A stretch of DNA of 64,000 nucleotides from Wolbachia endosymbiont (group A) of Pogonocherus hispidulus (lineage in GTDB: Bacteria > Pseudomonadota > Alphaproteobacteria > Rickettsiales > Anaplasmataceae), in contig NZ_OZ034750.1 of NCBI RefSeq assembly GCF_964028195.1, positions 186,001-250,000 on the forward strand, read 5' to 3'. This document shows, piece after piece, positions 9,314 to 18,689 of the stretch. Each line of letters begins with the position of its first letter. Positions within the stretch are counted from its first letter, which is position 1. The notes beneath the pieces are model-generated. The model saw nothing but the letters and a program-made list of their open reading frames with translations. It was not told the DNA's origin and did no database searches. The translations under genes and the position numbers were made by a program.

Positions 9314-10780
9314 ATGCAATTACCAATTTTACAAGTTATTATACCAATAATTGCATCAATGTTTTGCTTTCTTACCAAGAAACACAAGGTATCTTGGTTT
9401 ATTTCTTTTATTGCAACAACAATCACTCTTATCATTTCATCAATACTACTCATAAAAACATATAGAGGCGAGATTATAACTTATCACCTTGGGGATTGGG
9501 CTCCTCCGCATGGAATAGAGTTAAGAATCGACGTGTTAAATTCCTTAATTCTAACCCTAGTGAATTTTATAGCGCTGATTAGCGTGCTTTATAGCTTTTA
9601 TATTAACGAAAAAGAAATTAGCAAAAACAAAATCACTGGTTTTTACTCTCTATTTCTACTGTGCTTAAGCGGACTATTCGGAATTTTAGTAACAAACGAC
9701 ATATTCAATCTTTATGTTTTTTTGGAAATTTCATCTCTTTCTTCTTATGTATTAGTTTCAATGGGAAGGGATAAAAAAGCCTTGGTTGCAGCATTTGAAT
9801 ATCTAATTAGTGGAACAATAGGCGCAACATTTTATTTATTTGGCATCGGGCTCTTGTATTCAATGACTGGAACGCTCAATATGTCTGACATGGCTGAAAG
9901 AATAGTTCCATTATACGATAACAACATCATAAAACTTGGCACATTGTTCATTTTTGTTAGTCTCTCAATCAAAATGGCACTATTTCCATTAAGCAGGTGG
10001 CTGGTTAATGCATATAGTGAGGCGCCAAGTTTCATTAGCATATTCTTTTCAGGCACAGTAACTAAAGTGATGATATATGTTTTCATCAGAATCTTTTATA
10101 CCATTTTCCAACAAAATTTTTTCTTGTTTAAGCCGCTGTTGGACAATGTGATAATTATCCTCGCACTTTGCGCTATTGTATTTGGGTCGATATTTGCAAT
10201 AACCGCAAAAGACATAAAAAGACTGTTTGCTCACTCTAGTATTAGCCAAATTGGTTATATAATTTTAGCACTGAGTTTTAACTCAAAAACAGGTGTATTT
10301 GCAGCAATTCTTCACATAGTAAACCACAGCATAATAAAAACATCTTTATTCATGGCTGCAGGATGTGTTTCTTACAAATTTGATACAACAAAAATAGAGA
10401 ATTTATCGGGACTCAAGAAATCAATGCCTTATGTAGCGCTTGCGTTCACTCTACTCAGTTTAGCATTAATCGGTGTGCCTTTAACAAATGGCTTTGTAAG
10501 CAAGTGGTATATAATGAAAGCAATTATCGAATCTCGCGCGTGGATTTCCCTGATAGCTTTTGCTGCCGGTTCTTTTCTTGCACTAATATACATGTGGAAG
10601 ATGGTAGAGAAAATGTATTTTGAAAATGATGCAACGTCACGCACTAGAATGACACTAGGCAAAATTAATGATGTGCCATTTCCTATGCTTTTCTGTCTAT
10701 TGTTTATGGCAGCTTTAACAGTAGTAACTGGAATATATAGCACTCCAATTCGGTTAGTAGTTGAGAAGTTGGTTTTTTGA
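9314..10780 (+). CDS. mrpD: Monovalent cation/proton antiporter subunit D (MrpD/MnhD)
   Basis: MrpD is one of the large, complex I-like membrane subunits of the multisubunit Na+/H+ antiporter. The 488-residue protein has about 14 hydrophobic segments and the proton-channel motifs of the NuoL/M/N family, including NLYVFLEISSLSSYVLV (about 130-147, with the essential Glu), the KMALFPLSRWL segment with its conserved Lys (about 220), and AHSSISQIGYI (about 310). Other mrp genes are not adjacent, so they must lie elsewhere. rodA follows closely on the same strand. Confidence 0.92.
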   Translation: MQLPILQVIIPIIASMFCFLTKKHKVSWFISFIATTITLIISSILLIKTYRGEIITYHLGDWAPPHGIELRIDVLNSLILTLVNFIALISVLYSFYINEKEISKNKITGFYSLFLLCLSGLFGILVTNDIFNLYVFLEISSLSSYVLVSMGRDKKALVAAFEYLISGTIGATFYLFGIGLLYSMTGTLNMSDMAERIVPLYDNNIIKLGTLFIFVSLSIKMALFPLSRWLVNAYSEAPSFISIFFSGTVTKVMIYVFIRIFYTIFQQNFFLFKPLLDNVIIILALCAIVFGSIFAITAKDIKRLFAHSSISQIGYIILALSFNSKTGVFAAILHIVNHSIIKTSLFMAAGCVSYKFDTTKIENLSGLKKSMPYVALAFTLLSLALIGVPLTNGFVSKWYIMKAIIESRAWISLIAFAAGSFLALIYMWKMVEKMYFENDATSRTRMTLGKINDVPFPMLFCLLFMAALTVVTGIYSTPIRLVVEKLVF

Positions 10781-10825
10781 TTTTTATCTTTGTTTCATAT
10801 TTTACTATACTTTAAGGTTATAAGT

Positions 10826-11929
10826 GTGGATAGGCTGAAGAAGATTCATTGGTTGTTAGTCATTAACGTGGTAGCTCTGTTTTGCGTTGGCATTGCTGTT
10901 CAATATTCTTCTGCTGGAGGAAAGTGGGTGCCATTTGCGATTCACCAACTGGTCATATTTTCCTTCTTTTTCCTACTCGCTATAGCTATGTCATTCATAG
11001 AACTAGATTTTTATTTGAAGCACGCCTACTTTTTTTATATAGTAGCAGCGATTTCGCTATTAGCAGTAAATTTTTTTGGCTCGCACATAATGGGTGCGAC
11101 GAGGTGGATAAGAATTGGATCAATTAGTTTGCAACCATCAGAATTTGCAAAAGTAGGCTTAATACTTGCACTTGCTCGTTATTTTGATAAGCAAAGTGTG
11201 TATAAAATGATGGAATTTAAAAGATTGCTTAAGGCGGTAATAATTATTTTCTTGCCTGTATTCTTGGTGTTAAAGCAACCTAATTTAGGCACAGCTGTGA
11301 TAATGTTGTTTATAGGAGCATCAATTATATTCACAGCAGTAATAAAAAGAGCTCATTTAGTAATTTGTGGGACGCTTGGCATTTTTGCAGTACCGGCTAT
11401 TTGGCCTTTTTTACGTCCTTATCACAAGCAAAGGATATTGTCGTTTTTGGATTCATCAGTGGATCCACTTGGAATAGGTTATAATGCGCAGCAATCTCAG
11501 ATAGCTATTGGTTCAGGAGGTTTGCTTGGTAAGGGCTTTGTTAACGGAAGTCAAACTCAACTTGGATTTTTGCCGGAGAAACGTACGGATTTTGCTTTTG
11601 CAGTGCTGAGTGAGGAGTGGGGCTTTTTAGGTAGCATGGCTTTAATTTTGCTTTATACCTCATTACTTGGCATAATTTTCTCTATCGCTTATAGGTCGAA
11701 AAATTATTTTTCTAAGTTAGTATCTATCGGGATTTTTGCTTTTTTTGGCGCTCATTTTTTTATAAACATTGGAATGTCAATAGGCCTCTTGCCTGTGATA
11801 GGCGATCCACTGCCATTTCTTTCCTATGGAGGAAGTACAACTGCTGCAAGCTTGATATGCATAGGATTATTGCTGGCAATAAAAGCAGATGAACAACAAA
11901 ATGCTTGTATTTTACCTATGCTAAAGTAA
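10826..11929 (+). CDS. mrdB: Peptidoglycan glycosyltransferase RodA (SEDS family)
   Basis: RodA polymerises lipid II glycan strands in the lateral wall machinery. About ten membrane segments and the SEDS signatures are present: GATRWIRIGSISLQPSEFAK, then GSGGLLGKGFVNGSQTQLG and FLPEKRTDFAFAVLSEEWG, and NIGMSIGLLPVIGDPLPFLSYGG near the C-terminus (split here for length: NIGMSIGLLPVIGD, PLPFLSYGG). GSGG...GTQ-like spacing and the VIGxPLPFLSYGG form fit RodA better than FtsW. I chose GTG at 10826, which has AAGG about ten bases upstream, over the TTG at 10790. With mraY and murG it belongs to the reduced lipid II pathway known in Wolbachia. Confidence 0.9.
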   Translation: MDRLKKIHWLLVINVVALFCVGIAVQYSSAGGKWVPFAIHQLVIFSFFFLLAIAMSFIELDFYLKHAYFFYIVAAISLLAVNFFGSHIMGATRWIRIGSISLQPSEFAKVGLILALARYFDKQSVYKMMEFKRLLKAVIIIFLPVFLVLKQPNLGTAVIMLFIGASIIFTAVIKRAHLVICGTLGIFAVPAIWPFLRPYHKQRILSFLDSSVDPLGIGYNAQQSQIAIGSGGLLGKGFVNGSQTQLGFLPEKRTDFAFAVLSEEWGFLGSMALILLYTSLLGIIFSIAYRSKNYFSKLVSIGIFAFFGAHFFINIGMSIGLLPVIGDPLPFLSYGGSTTAASLICIGLLLAIKADEQQNACILPMLK

Positions 11930-11954
11930 AATTAAACTTTACTTAATAGTTTTT

Positions 11955-13340
11955 ATGCTAGATGAAATGCGTGAGGAGTGTGGGGTATTTGGCATAAGTT
12001 GCAACCAAAGTGCTGCTTTTAACTCTATACTTGCTCTCCACGCTTTGCAGCATAGAGGTCAAGAGTCTTTTGGCGTAGTAACCAGTAACAACGATAAGCT
12101 GCACTCTTATCACTTTCAAGGTCAAGTGAGCAGCGTATTTGATGATATAGATGAAATAAAGAAATCCTTACCTGGAGATTGTGCAATAGGTCATGTTCGA
12201 TACTCAACAAGTGGTAGTAAATTTGGAGTGCAGCCCATGTTTGGCAAAAGTGGTAAATTTGGGGATTTCGCCATAGCGCATAATGGTAATTTAATTAATA
12301 TTTCTCCGATACGCGAACAATTAATTAAACAAGAGTGCGTTTTTCAGTCAGATATTGATACAGAAGTAGTAGTGCATCTGACAGCAAGCGGTGAAAAAGA
12401 TAGCTTCTTAGAGAGTTTTATATATGCATTAAAGCAAATACAAGGTGCTTATTCTTTTGTGGCAATCAATCAAGAAGTAGTTATTGGAGTACGTGATCCA
12501 TCTGGAATCAGGCCTCTTGTTTTAGGGAAGTTAAACGGTTCTTACGTTCTTGCATCTGAAACTTGTGCTCTTGATATAGTAAATGCAGAGTTTGTTAGAG
12601 AAATAGAACCAGGTGAGTTAGTCACCATTGATCGAAATGGTAATCTAGCTTCAGCATTTCCTTTCCCACAGCAAAAATCAAGTTTTTGTATTTTTGAATA
12701 CGTTTACTTTTCGAGACCAGACAGCATAATGGAGAATAGGTCCATATATGATATAAGAAAAGAAATAGGAAGAATACTTGCAGAAGAGAGCCCACCAAAA
12801 AACAATGTAGATATGGTTGTACCAATACCTGATTCTGGAATACCTGCAGCTATTGGATATGCAAAGCATTCAGGATTACCTATGGAACTGGGAATAATTC
12901 GTAATCATTACATAGGAAGAACTTTTATACAACCAACCGCTGAAGTACGTAAAGTTAGAATAAAATTAAAATTCAATGCTAATAAGCACACTTTGAAAGG
13001 TAAAAACATAATTTTAATAGATGATAGTATAGTGCGTGGTAGTACGTTAACAAATATAATAGTTATGCTAAAGGATGCAGGAGTAAAAGAAATTCACCTC
13101 AAAATTTCAAGCCCACCAATTAAGCATTCTTGTTTTTATGGAATAGATACGCCAGAGTGCAAAGATTTAATTGCTGCAAATAAATCTGTAGAGGAGATTA
13201 AGGAAGTTATAGGAGTAAATAGCTTAGCCTTCTTGAGTATTGATGGACTATATCAGGCTGTTAAAGGAGAGGTGCGTAACAATGCTACACCACAATATTG
13301 TGATGCTTGTTTCACTGGTGATTATCCGATTGGCAAATAG
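11955..13340 (+). CDS. purF: Amidophosphoribosyltransferase
   Basis: PurF makes 5-phosphoribosylamine from PRPP and glutamine, the committed step of de novo purine synthesis. The 461-residue protein has an N-terminal class II glutamine amidotransferase domain with the nucleophile Cys9 in EECGVFGI (a short leader would be removed) and LQHRGQES (about 32-39), then a phosphoribosyltransferase domain with the PRPP loop IILIDDSIVRGSTLTNI (about 352-368). CDACFTGDYP near the C-terminus is also typical. It starts 25 bases after rodA and converges with mpg. Confidence 0.97.
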   Translation: MLDEMREECGVFGISCNQSAAFNSILALHALQHRGQESFGVVTSNNDKLHSYHFQGQVSSVFDDIDEIKKSLPGDCAIGHVRYSTSGSKFGVQPMFGKSGKFGDFAIAHNGNLINISPIREQLIKQECVFQSDIDTEVVVHLTASGEKDSFLESFIYALKQIQGAYSFVAINQEVVIGVRDPSGIRPLVLGKLNGSYVLASETCALDIVNAEFVREIEPGELVTIDRNGNLASAFPFPQQKSSFCIFEYVYFSRPDSIMENRSIYDIRKEIGRILAEESPPKNNVDMVVPIPDSGIPAAIGYAKHSGLPMELGIIRNHYIGRTFIQPTAEVRKVRIKLKFNANKHTLKGKNIILIDDSIVRGSTLTNIIVMLKDAGVKEIHLKISSPPIKHSCFYGIDTPECKDLIAANKSVEEIKEVIGVNSLAFLSIDGLYQAVKGEVRNNATPQYCDACFTGDYPIGK

Positions 13341-13359
13341 TCTACGCAAGGTCTTAAGT

Positions 13360-13869
13360 TTAGAAAATCTTAAACCGCCAAAATTTCTCTTGGCCTTTAC
13401 TAATTCCGATTCTTGGAGTGCAAACATAATCTGGTTTGAGGTGAGATTCATAAACACAAAATTTGTGGCTTATAGTAAGGTCTTGCTTATTATGTTCTTT
13501 TGTAATGTTTAATCTTTTGCACAATATTCCTGGTCCACCTAAATTTGCTTCAAGCGGTTCAATGAGCTTTAATCCCCGTATTAACACTGCTGCTGGGAAC
13601 CCTTCTGCTTCTGTTACAATATTTAGACAATAGTACATCCCATATATAAAATATACATACGAAAACCCCGGCATACCAAACATTACTGAGGTTCGATTAG
13701 TATGGCCTCTTGCCGCGTGACAAGCTGGGTCACTCATTCCTATGTAGGCTTCAACTTCAGTTATCGTTCCACTAAAGTTAGAAAATTTCAGCATCTTTCC
13801 TAGTAATTCCCCGGCTACAACCAAAGTTGGCCGCTCGTAGAAATTTCTTGGTAGTATTATGTTGCTCAT
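13360..13869 (-). CDS. mpg: 3-methyladenine DNA glycosylase (AAG/MPG family)
   Basis: This enzyme excises alkylated purines to begin base excision repair. The product contains LLGKML, the TEVEAYIG motif with the catalytic Glu, [19 protein letters not shown] and [15 protein letters not shown], all diagnostic of the family, and [12 protein letters not shown] toward the end. I start it at ATG 13869 (169 residues, [15 protein letters not shown]) rather than the TTG at 13899, because the longer version reads through a strong stem-loop at 13877-13910. Length is normal for bacterial members. Confidence 0.93.
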   Translation of the reverse strand: MSNIILPRNFYERPTLVVAGELLGKMLKFSNFSGTITEVEAYIGMSDPACHAARGHTNRTSVMFGMPGFSYVYFIYGMYYCLNIVTEAEGFPAAVLIRGLKLIEPLEANLGGPGILCKRLNITKEHNKQDLTISHKFCVYESHLKPDYVCTPRIGISKGQEKFWRFKIF

Positions 13870-13876
13870 TATAAGA

Positions 13877-13910
13877 GTATAAGTTACTTGCAGGTGCAAG
13901 CAACTTATAC
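13877..13910 (-). terminator. Strong stem-loop between the 13926-14948 gene and mpg
   Basis: The left arm at 13877-13892 and the right arm at 13895-13910 are complementary over 16 positions with one mismatch on the plus strand. In minus-strand RNA that position becomes a G-U pair, so the stem is complete in the direction the genes are transcribed. No U-tract follows, so it may be an atypical terminator, an mRNA-stabilising hairpin or a palindromic element. Confidence 0.55.
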
Positions 13911-13925
13911 TGAGCTTTCACTACT

Positions 13926-14948
13926 TTATCTATTTTGAGTAGCAAGAGCTTGATGCTTTTGTGGTGCGCCGCTTAAGTCTTCTACATTTGCTGAATGCTG
14001 CTCCAAAAATTTTACTTCTTCAGAGCTTTGTTGTAATTGTGTTTGTGGCAATTGTGATGCTAATGCTTCATGTAAAAACTTTGGTTCACGTCTCTTGCCT
14101 ACTTTTACTTCTTTGTTTGCACGTAACTGTTCTTCAGTAACACCGTTGCTTTCAAGGAGCTTTACACCATTCTTATCGTCAATATTAATTTTACATTCTT
14201 TTCCATCAACATACCACTTTAAAGTCATTTCATATAGCCCACTAATTATTTCATAAACTCTTTCCCCTTTATCATTAATATAGCAACATGCCCCTCTCTT
14301 TTTTTCTTGATTAGGATGACAAAATGTAATTGTTTTTACATTGTACTTTTTACATATATTACCACTCAGAAGTTTAGCTATATCTACTCCTTCTTTACTA
14401 ACATTCAACACAACTCTCACGGAAGGGTAAACAACATTCTCTTCCCTTTTGCCTTCTTTTATCATTATGGACCCTATGGTATTATTTTTCATACCTTCAG
14501 ATATCTCTGATTTAATTTGGTCAGCAATTTTGCCTACAATCTCTTTGCCGTGATACTGAGATTCTCCTTTCTTTGGAGAAAAAGGTTTTTGGTTTGTGGT
14601 ATTGGTAGAAGGGTTGTTCTGTAATGCAAAGAACTTATTCCATTCTTCATCGCTTTCTAACTCGACATATTTACGCTTATTCTTGTCTGGTGTTGATTTA
14701 GGTATATCCTGAGTGCTCAAATCGCTAGGAAGTCCTTTTGTTTTATCAGAATTACCGCTCTCCTTTGCTTTATTACTTAGAAGGATAAGATGCTCTTCTG
14801 GCTTTTTCTTATCCGGTTTTAAAGTTGTATCATCAGAAAGAAGTCCCTCCGCCATAGGCACATGAGGACTTTTAACTTTATCCTTATTGCGAAAAACTGG
14901 AATGCTTTCCCAGAGCTTTTTCCAGAGTTCTGTAATCTTGCCTAACAT
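13926..14948 (-). CDS. Charged lineage-specific protein of unknown function
   Basis: I do not recognise this 340-residue protein. It begins with a short amphipathic segment (MLGKITELWKKLWESIPVF), then a long Lys/Glu/Ser/Pro-rich, probably disordered region (about 20-140). A more ordered middle (about 145-285) follows with a VVYPSVRVVLNVSKEG stretch and cysteines at FCHPN and ACCYIND. The tail is Gln-rich and low in complexity. There is no signal peptide or transmembrane helix. GGAGGGT stands just upstream of the ATG and an extended -10 lies at 14991-14999, so it looks like an expressed, singly transcribed gene. The disordered N-terminus plus compact core resembles many Rickettsiales effector candidates, but that is inference from composition only. 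Confidence 0.7.
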   Translation of the reverse strand: MLGKITELWKKLWESIPVFRNKDKVKSPHVPMAEGLLSDDTTLKPDKKKPEEHLILLSNKAKESGNSDKTKGLPSDLSTQDIPKSTPDKNKRKYVELESDEEWNKFFALQNNPSTNTTNQKPFSPKKGESQYHGKEIVGKIADQIKSEISEGMKNNTIGSIMIKEGKREENVVYPSVRVVLNVSKEGVDIAKLLSGNICKKYNVKTITFCHPNQEKKRGACCYINDKGERVYEIISGLYEMTLKWYVDGKECKINIDDKNGVKLLESNGVTEEQLRANKEVKVGKRREPKFLHEALASQLPQTQLQQSSEEVKFLEQHSANVEDLSGAPQKHQALATQNR

Positions 14949-14990
14949 ATACCCTCCATTATCGTTAACACATAATGCTAGCGTACGAGC

Positions 14991-14999
14991 ATTATATCA
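14991..14999 (-). promoter_or_regulatory. Extended -10 upstream of the 13926-14948 gene
   Basis: TGATATAAT on the minus strand is an exact extended -10, about 43 bases before the start codon. A matching -35 is not clear: TTGACC lies only six bases upstream of TATAAT. Confidence 0.4.
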
Positions 15000-15038
15000 A
15001 TTGGTCAATATATAATTACAGCAACAAAATTTTTTATA

Positions 15039-16013
15039 TTAAAGGCTCAAATACTCCTTTGCTTGGTCGGTTAGAACGCGTCCTCTTGGTGTGCGCTTTA
15101 CAAAACTAATTTTGATTAAATAAGGTTCTACTGTTTCTTCAATATTGCCAACATCTTCGGATAGCGCAATAGATATGGTGTCAATTCCAACAGGTCCTGA
15201 GGTGTTGAATAAAAATCTTAGATAATGCATATCAAGTTTATTGAGTCCCATTTTGTCTACACCCAATTTTAGCAATACAGAATCAGCGACTTCATAAGTG
15301 ATTTTTTTATCATCTTTCACTTCAACAAAATCCCTTATTCTCCTCAGTAATCTCAAGGCAATTCTTGGAGTGCCGCGCGCACGGCAGGCAATTTCCCGTG
15401 CGGCATCCTCTTCAATTTCAGTAGAAAGAACTCTTGCGCCTCTTTTTATAATATTAACCAGTTCTTCAAAAGAATAAAACTCAAGATGTAAGGGAATGCC
15501 AAAACGATCTCTCAGTGGCGCAGAAAGTAATCCAAGCCGTGTAGTTGCTCCGATTAACGTAAATGGTGGTAGATCTATCCTTAAAGTGCGAGTAGATGGA
15601 CCTTCACCTACTAATATGTCCAGGCAAAAATCTTCCATAGCAGTATATAAAACTTCTTCGATGCTGCGATTTAATCTATGGATTTCGTCGATAAATAGAA
15701 CATCTTTTGCATTTAAAGTGGTAAGCACTGCGGCCAAGTCCCCAGCTTTACTAAGTAAAGGACCAGAAGTTGCGCGAATGCTTACCCTTAATTCTTTAGA
15801 AACAATTTGTGCTAAAGTTGTTTTGCCAAGTCCTGGGGGACCATACAATAAAACGTGATCTAAAGCTTCAGTTCTCGTCTTTGCAGCATTTATAAACACT
15901 TTTAAATTTTGTATTAAGTCTTTTTGTCCGACAAAATCATCAAGTTGCTCAGGTCTGATGTTGATATTGCGCGCATCTTCAGTATATTCTTTACCGCACG
16001 ATATTGATTTCAT
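15039..16013 (-). CDS. ruvB: Holliday junction branch-migration helicase RuvB
   Basis: RuvB is the hexameric AAA+ motor that drives branch migration with RuvA. The 324-residue protein has the Walker A motif [12 protein letters not shown] (about 58-69), Walker B FIDEIHRL (about 106-113), the sensor 1/arginine finger region [18 protein letters not shown] (about 153-170) and the C-terminal winged helix with RTPRGRVLT. The start ATG overlaps the ruvA stop (ATGA, four bases), so the two are translationally coupled. Confidence 0.98.
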   Translation of the reverse strand: MKSISCGKEYTEDARNINIRPEQLDDFVGQKDLIQNLKVFINAAKTRTEALDHVLLYGPPGLGKTTLAQIVSKELRVSIRATSGPLLSKAGDLAAVLTTLNAKDVLFIDEIHRLNRSIEEVLYTAMEDFCLDILVGEGPSTRTLRIDLPPFTLIGATTRLGLLSAPLRDRFGIPLHLEFYSFEELVNIIKRGARVLSTEIEEDAAREIACRARGTPRIALRLLRRIRDFVEVKDDKKITYEVADSVLLKLGVDKMGLNKLDMHYLRFLFNTSGPVGIDTISIALSEDVGNIEETVEPYLIKISFVKRTPRGRVLTDQAKEYLSL

Positions 16014-16600
16014 AATGTTGAGAGCTCCTTAAGCGCTATGCGAATAATATCCTTAGTGTCCAGATTTGGCGATTCGTCTTGTATTTTTTTTATCGTATCA
16101 TAAGCTTTCATTTTTTCATACCCAAGATTGATCAATGCTGAAAGGGCATCTTCATTGATTGGATGAAAATTATTGTTATTTATTTCTAATTTACTCACTT
16201 TGCCACTTAATTCAGTGATGATTCGATTTATGAGTTTCAGGCCAAGTCCACTCATCTTGAGTGCTACTTTATCTTCATTCATAATTGCCAAAAACAGCTG
16301 TTCTGGAGTTAATTTACTCAAAATTGACATTGCAGTTTTATAGCTAACGCCGCTTACTTTGACAAGCAACCTCAAGCACTGCTGTTCTTCTTTGCTTATA
16401 AAACCATATAGCTGAGCGACATTTTCTCTGTTATTTGCATAGGTTTCGATAAGTAATTTAACTCTACTTCCGATGAAACATGCATTTAAAGTTTTGGCTG
16501 AAAGATACACCATATAGCCAACATCATTCACATTCAGGATTATGTGATCACTGCGCACTTCATCAACTATTCCGCTTAGATTTCCTATCATTTTTAGCAC
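16010..16600 (-). CDS. ruvA: Holliday junction DNA-binding protein RuvA
   Basis: RuvA binds four-way junctions as a tetramer and recruits RuvB. The 196-residue protein begins with the OB-fold signature [12 protein letters not shown] and GYMVYLS, has the helix-hairpin-helix segments [24 protein letters not shown] and [17 protein letters not shown], and ends with a small RuvB-binding helical domain (about 145-196). Length is normal. An extended -10 lies at 16652-16660. The four-base overlap with ruvB supports an operon. Confidence 0.96.
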   Translation of the reverse strand: MLKMIGNLSGIVDEVRSDHIILNVNDVGYMVYLSAKTLNACFIGSRVKLLIETYANNRENVAQLYGFISKEEQQCLRLLVKVSGVSYKTAMSILSKLTPEQLFLAIMNEDKVALKMSGLGLKLINRIITELSGKVSKLEINNNNFHPINEDALSALINLGYEKMKAYDTIKKIQDESPNLDTKDIIRIALKELSTL

Positions 16601-16651
16601 TGTATAGGGTTCAGTTTAAATACTCCTGGATCTTAGGTCAAGCAAACGAAC

Positions 16652-16660
16652 ATTATAACA
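16652..16660 (-). promoter_or_regulatory. Extended -10 for ruvAB
   Basis: TGTTATAAT on the minus strand matches TGnTATAAT exactly and lies about 50 bases before the ruvA ATG. No good -35 stands 17 bp upstream, which is acceptable for an extended -10. Confidence 0.45.
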
Positions 16661-16881
16661 GAGAGCCAAGTAGCTCATAGAAACGAAAAACTTCCTTGAC
16701 ACATTTTGCCAACATTTGCCGCTTCAAGTCTGTCTGCTATGACTTTTATATACTGATAATCATTATACTCACACCCCGGCACTACCGTTTGAAAGCACAG
16801 TTCAATGAATTTTAGAAAGTTCATGATATAATGTTGAAAGAGGAGAGTAGACCGGCGGAACTTCCCCACCAGTCTCTCGCA

Positions 16882-16915
16882 GAACTGCACGGAAACCTCT
16901 CGGCTTATACAGCTC
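16882..16915 (-). ncRNA. Group II intron domain V
   Basis: The 34-base hairpin on the minus strand starts GAGCTGTAT and ends GTGCAGTTC, with the catalytic AGC triad at its base and a GAGA-like tetraloop. It starts eight bases after the stop codon of the intron-encoded protein. Confidence 0.85.
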
Positions 16916-16922
16916 CCATTAT

Positions 16923-18167
16923 TTAGCCTTTTGATCCTAACCCAAGTGTCCAATGATAGAAAATACTTGGAGACCTCTTTCTCACTTTTCCTAGAAATTG
17001 CTTTGCTAGTCTTCCGTGATCACGAAGTTTCTTATATTTTGTCCTGACCCATCTTATGAGGTATCTCTCTATATTTCTGAGAGATGGATACATCTCTGAT
17101 TTATAAAACCTGCCATAGTACTGAAACCAGCCTCTGACTATTGGATCTATTTTCTTCGATATTTCCTCTAGTGTGGTCCATGTAATCCGATGTATTCTCC
17201 ATGACTTTATGGTTTTCTTGATCTTCTTCTTGGCTTTGTTACTAATTGCAGGTAGAAATGAGATGAAATAATTCCTCATCTTATTCTTTGCTACTCTAGG
17301 TCTAAAAGTATAACCTAGAAAATCAAAGCTTTGTTTAGGAAATTGTTCTTTTCTATCATCATCCTTACTGTACACAATCTGTGTCTTTTCAGGATGTAAC
17401 TTCAATTTACACTTAGCCAATCTTTCTTCAATCATTACTTTCATAAATCCTGCCTGTCTTTTAGTTCTGCAGTGCACTATCGCATCATCTACATATCTTT
17501 CAAATGGTACTGTTGGATAATTTTGTTTCATCCACATATCAAACGCATGGTGCATAAATATGCTTGAAATGATTGGGCTTATTGAACCTCCTTGCGGAAC
17601 TCCTTTATCCCTTGTTACCCTACTGCCATCTGCTTGCTGAATGGGGGCTTTCATCCACCTCTCAACATACAGTATGACCCATTTGCAGTCTGTGTGTTTC
17701 TTGATAGCCTGCAGTGCTAAATCGTGGTCCAGATTGTCGAAAAATCCAGATATATCAAGATCTACCGTCCAATCATTTTTCCAACATCTCTTCCGTGCTG
17801 TGTATACCGCATCCAGCGCAGACTTATTTGGTCTATAACCATATGAATCTTCGTGAAATTTCGGTTCTACTAACGGCTCAAGATACATTGTAGCTGCTGT
17901 TTGCGCTATCCTGTCGAATACTGAAGGCACACATAAAATTCTTTGCCCTCCTGTATCTTTTGGTATCGCAACAGCTTTTACCGGCTCTGGAAAATAACTT
18001 CCGGATGACATCCGATTCCATAATTTGTATAGATTATCCTTTAGATTTTCTTCAAACTTTGTTATCGAGACCTCATCTACACCTGCTGCACCTTTATTTT
18101 TCGATACTTGTTTATAAGCTCTCCAAATAAGTTGCTTTGGTATATCAAAAGACTTTGTTTCATTCAT
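16923..18167 (-). CDS. ltrA: Group II intron reverse transcriptase/maturase
   Basis: This 414-residue intron-encoded protein reverse-transcribes the intron at the target and helps it splice. Reverse transcriptase blocks are visible in order: KNKGAAGVDEVSI (block 0/1), IPKDTGGQRILCVPSVFDRI (block 2), DLDISGFFDNLDHDL (block 3), GVPQGGSISPIISSIFM (block 4), the catalytic FERYVDDAIVHC (block 5, YVDD instead of the commoner YADD, about residue 224), then FDFLGYTF (block 7). A maturase X-like domain rich in Lys/Arg/Trp follows. There is no C-terminal HNH endonuclease. All catalytic residues are intact, so the intron may still be mobile. Confidence 0.95.
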   Translation of the reverse strand: MNETKSFDIPKQLIWRAYKQVSKNKGAAGVDEVSITKFEENLKDNLYKLWNRMSSGSYFPEPVKAVAIPKDTGGQRILCVPSVFDRIAQTAATMYLEPLVEPKFHEDSYGYRPNKSALDAVYTARKRCWKNDWTVDLDISGFFDNLDHDLALQAIKKHTDCKWVILYVERWMKAPIQQADGSRVTRDKGVPQGGSISPIISSIFMHHAFDMWMKQNYPTVPFERYVDDAIVHCRTKRQAGFMKVMIEERLAKCKLKLHPEKTQIVYSKDDDRKEQFPKQSFDFLGYTFRPRVAKNKMRNYFISFLPAISNKAKKKIKKTIKSWRIHRITWTTLEEISKKIDPIVRGWFQYYGRFYKSEMYPSLRNIERYLIRWVRTKYKKLRDHGRLAKQFLGKVRKRSPSIFYHWTLGLGSKG

Positions 18168-18689
18168 TAACTCCTCCCTTTCGGTTGATAAATAATTAAA
18201 ACTAAATAACTTAGCCCCTTCACTCCATTTCCATTACAGAAACTTCTTCGCTACTACGAGCTAATCCGCCCCTGTTTTTCGCATCGGTACTCTCATCCTC
18301 AGAGATCAGCTCTTTGGACTTCTCCCTTTTCATCGAAACGACAGGTTCCCGTAGTTCCATGCAATAGCCTAAAATAGATTCACGCCACTTTTATGCCGGA
18401 CGCCACCTACCCAGTAAACAAGCTCCCTGTAGATTCATCCCAGGTTAACGACTACCCCCTGGTTTTGACGTCGTCTCTACGCTTTCGACACTTCATCAGT
18501 GGTTCACTTGCGTTCGTCTCTCTATTTCATACATGACACATAATTGTGCCTTTTCCATAACGCTCACTACCTTAGCTCTTTACCAAAGCAGCTTATGGCT
18601 GTTTGAAGCCTGCTCTTGCAAACCGGCTCCGAGGGGCCCTCCCTCATCTACTGCACAGCTTCAACACTTTCCGTGTTTCTACGGCGCAC

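Larger units (their letters stand above)
16840..18689 (-). mobile_element. Full-length group II intron
   Basis: The intron is read on the minus strand. Its 5' end is the GTGCG at 18689, followed by about 520 bases of domain I-IV RNA. The encoded protein (18167-16923) comes next, then domain V at 16915-16882 (GAGCTGTAT... pairing with ...GTGCAGTTC, 34 bases) and a domain VI-like hairpin near 16879-16848. The 3' end is near 16840 but not exactly fixed. The 5' exon is the outer edge of a palindromic repeat (TGTCATCC at 18690-18697 on the plus strand). The interval 18168-18689 therefore holds intron RNA structure, not genes. Confidence 0.85.

Noticed and set aside
16675-16953. A 92-codon frame on the minus strand
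   Set aside because: It runs through intron domain V and VI and across the intron 3' end, so it cannot be one gene. Its last 50 codons could be a small remnant but match nothing I know.
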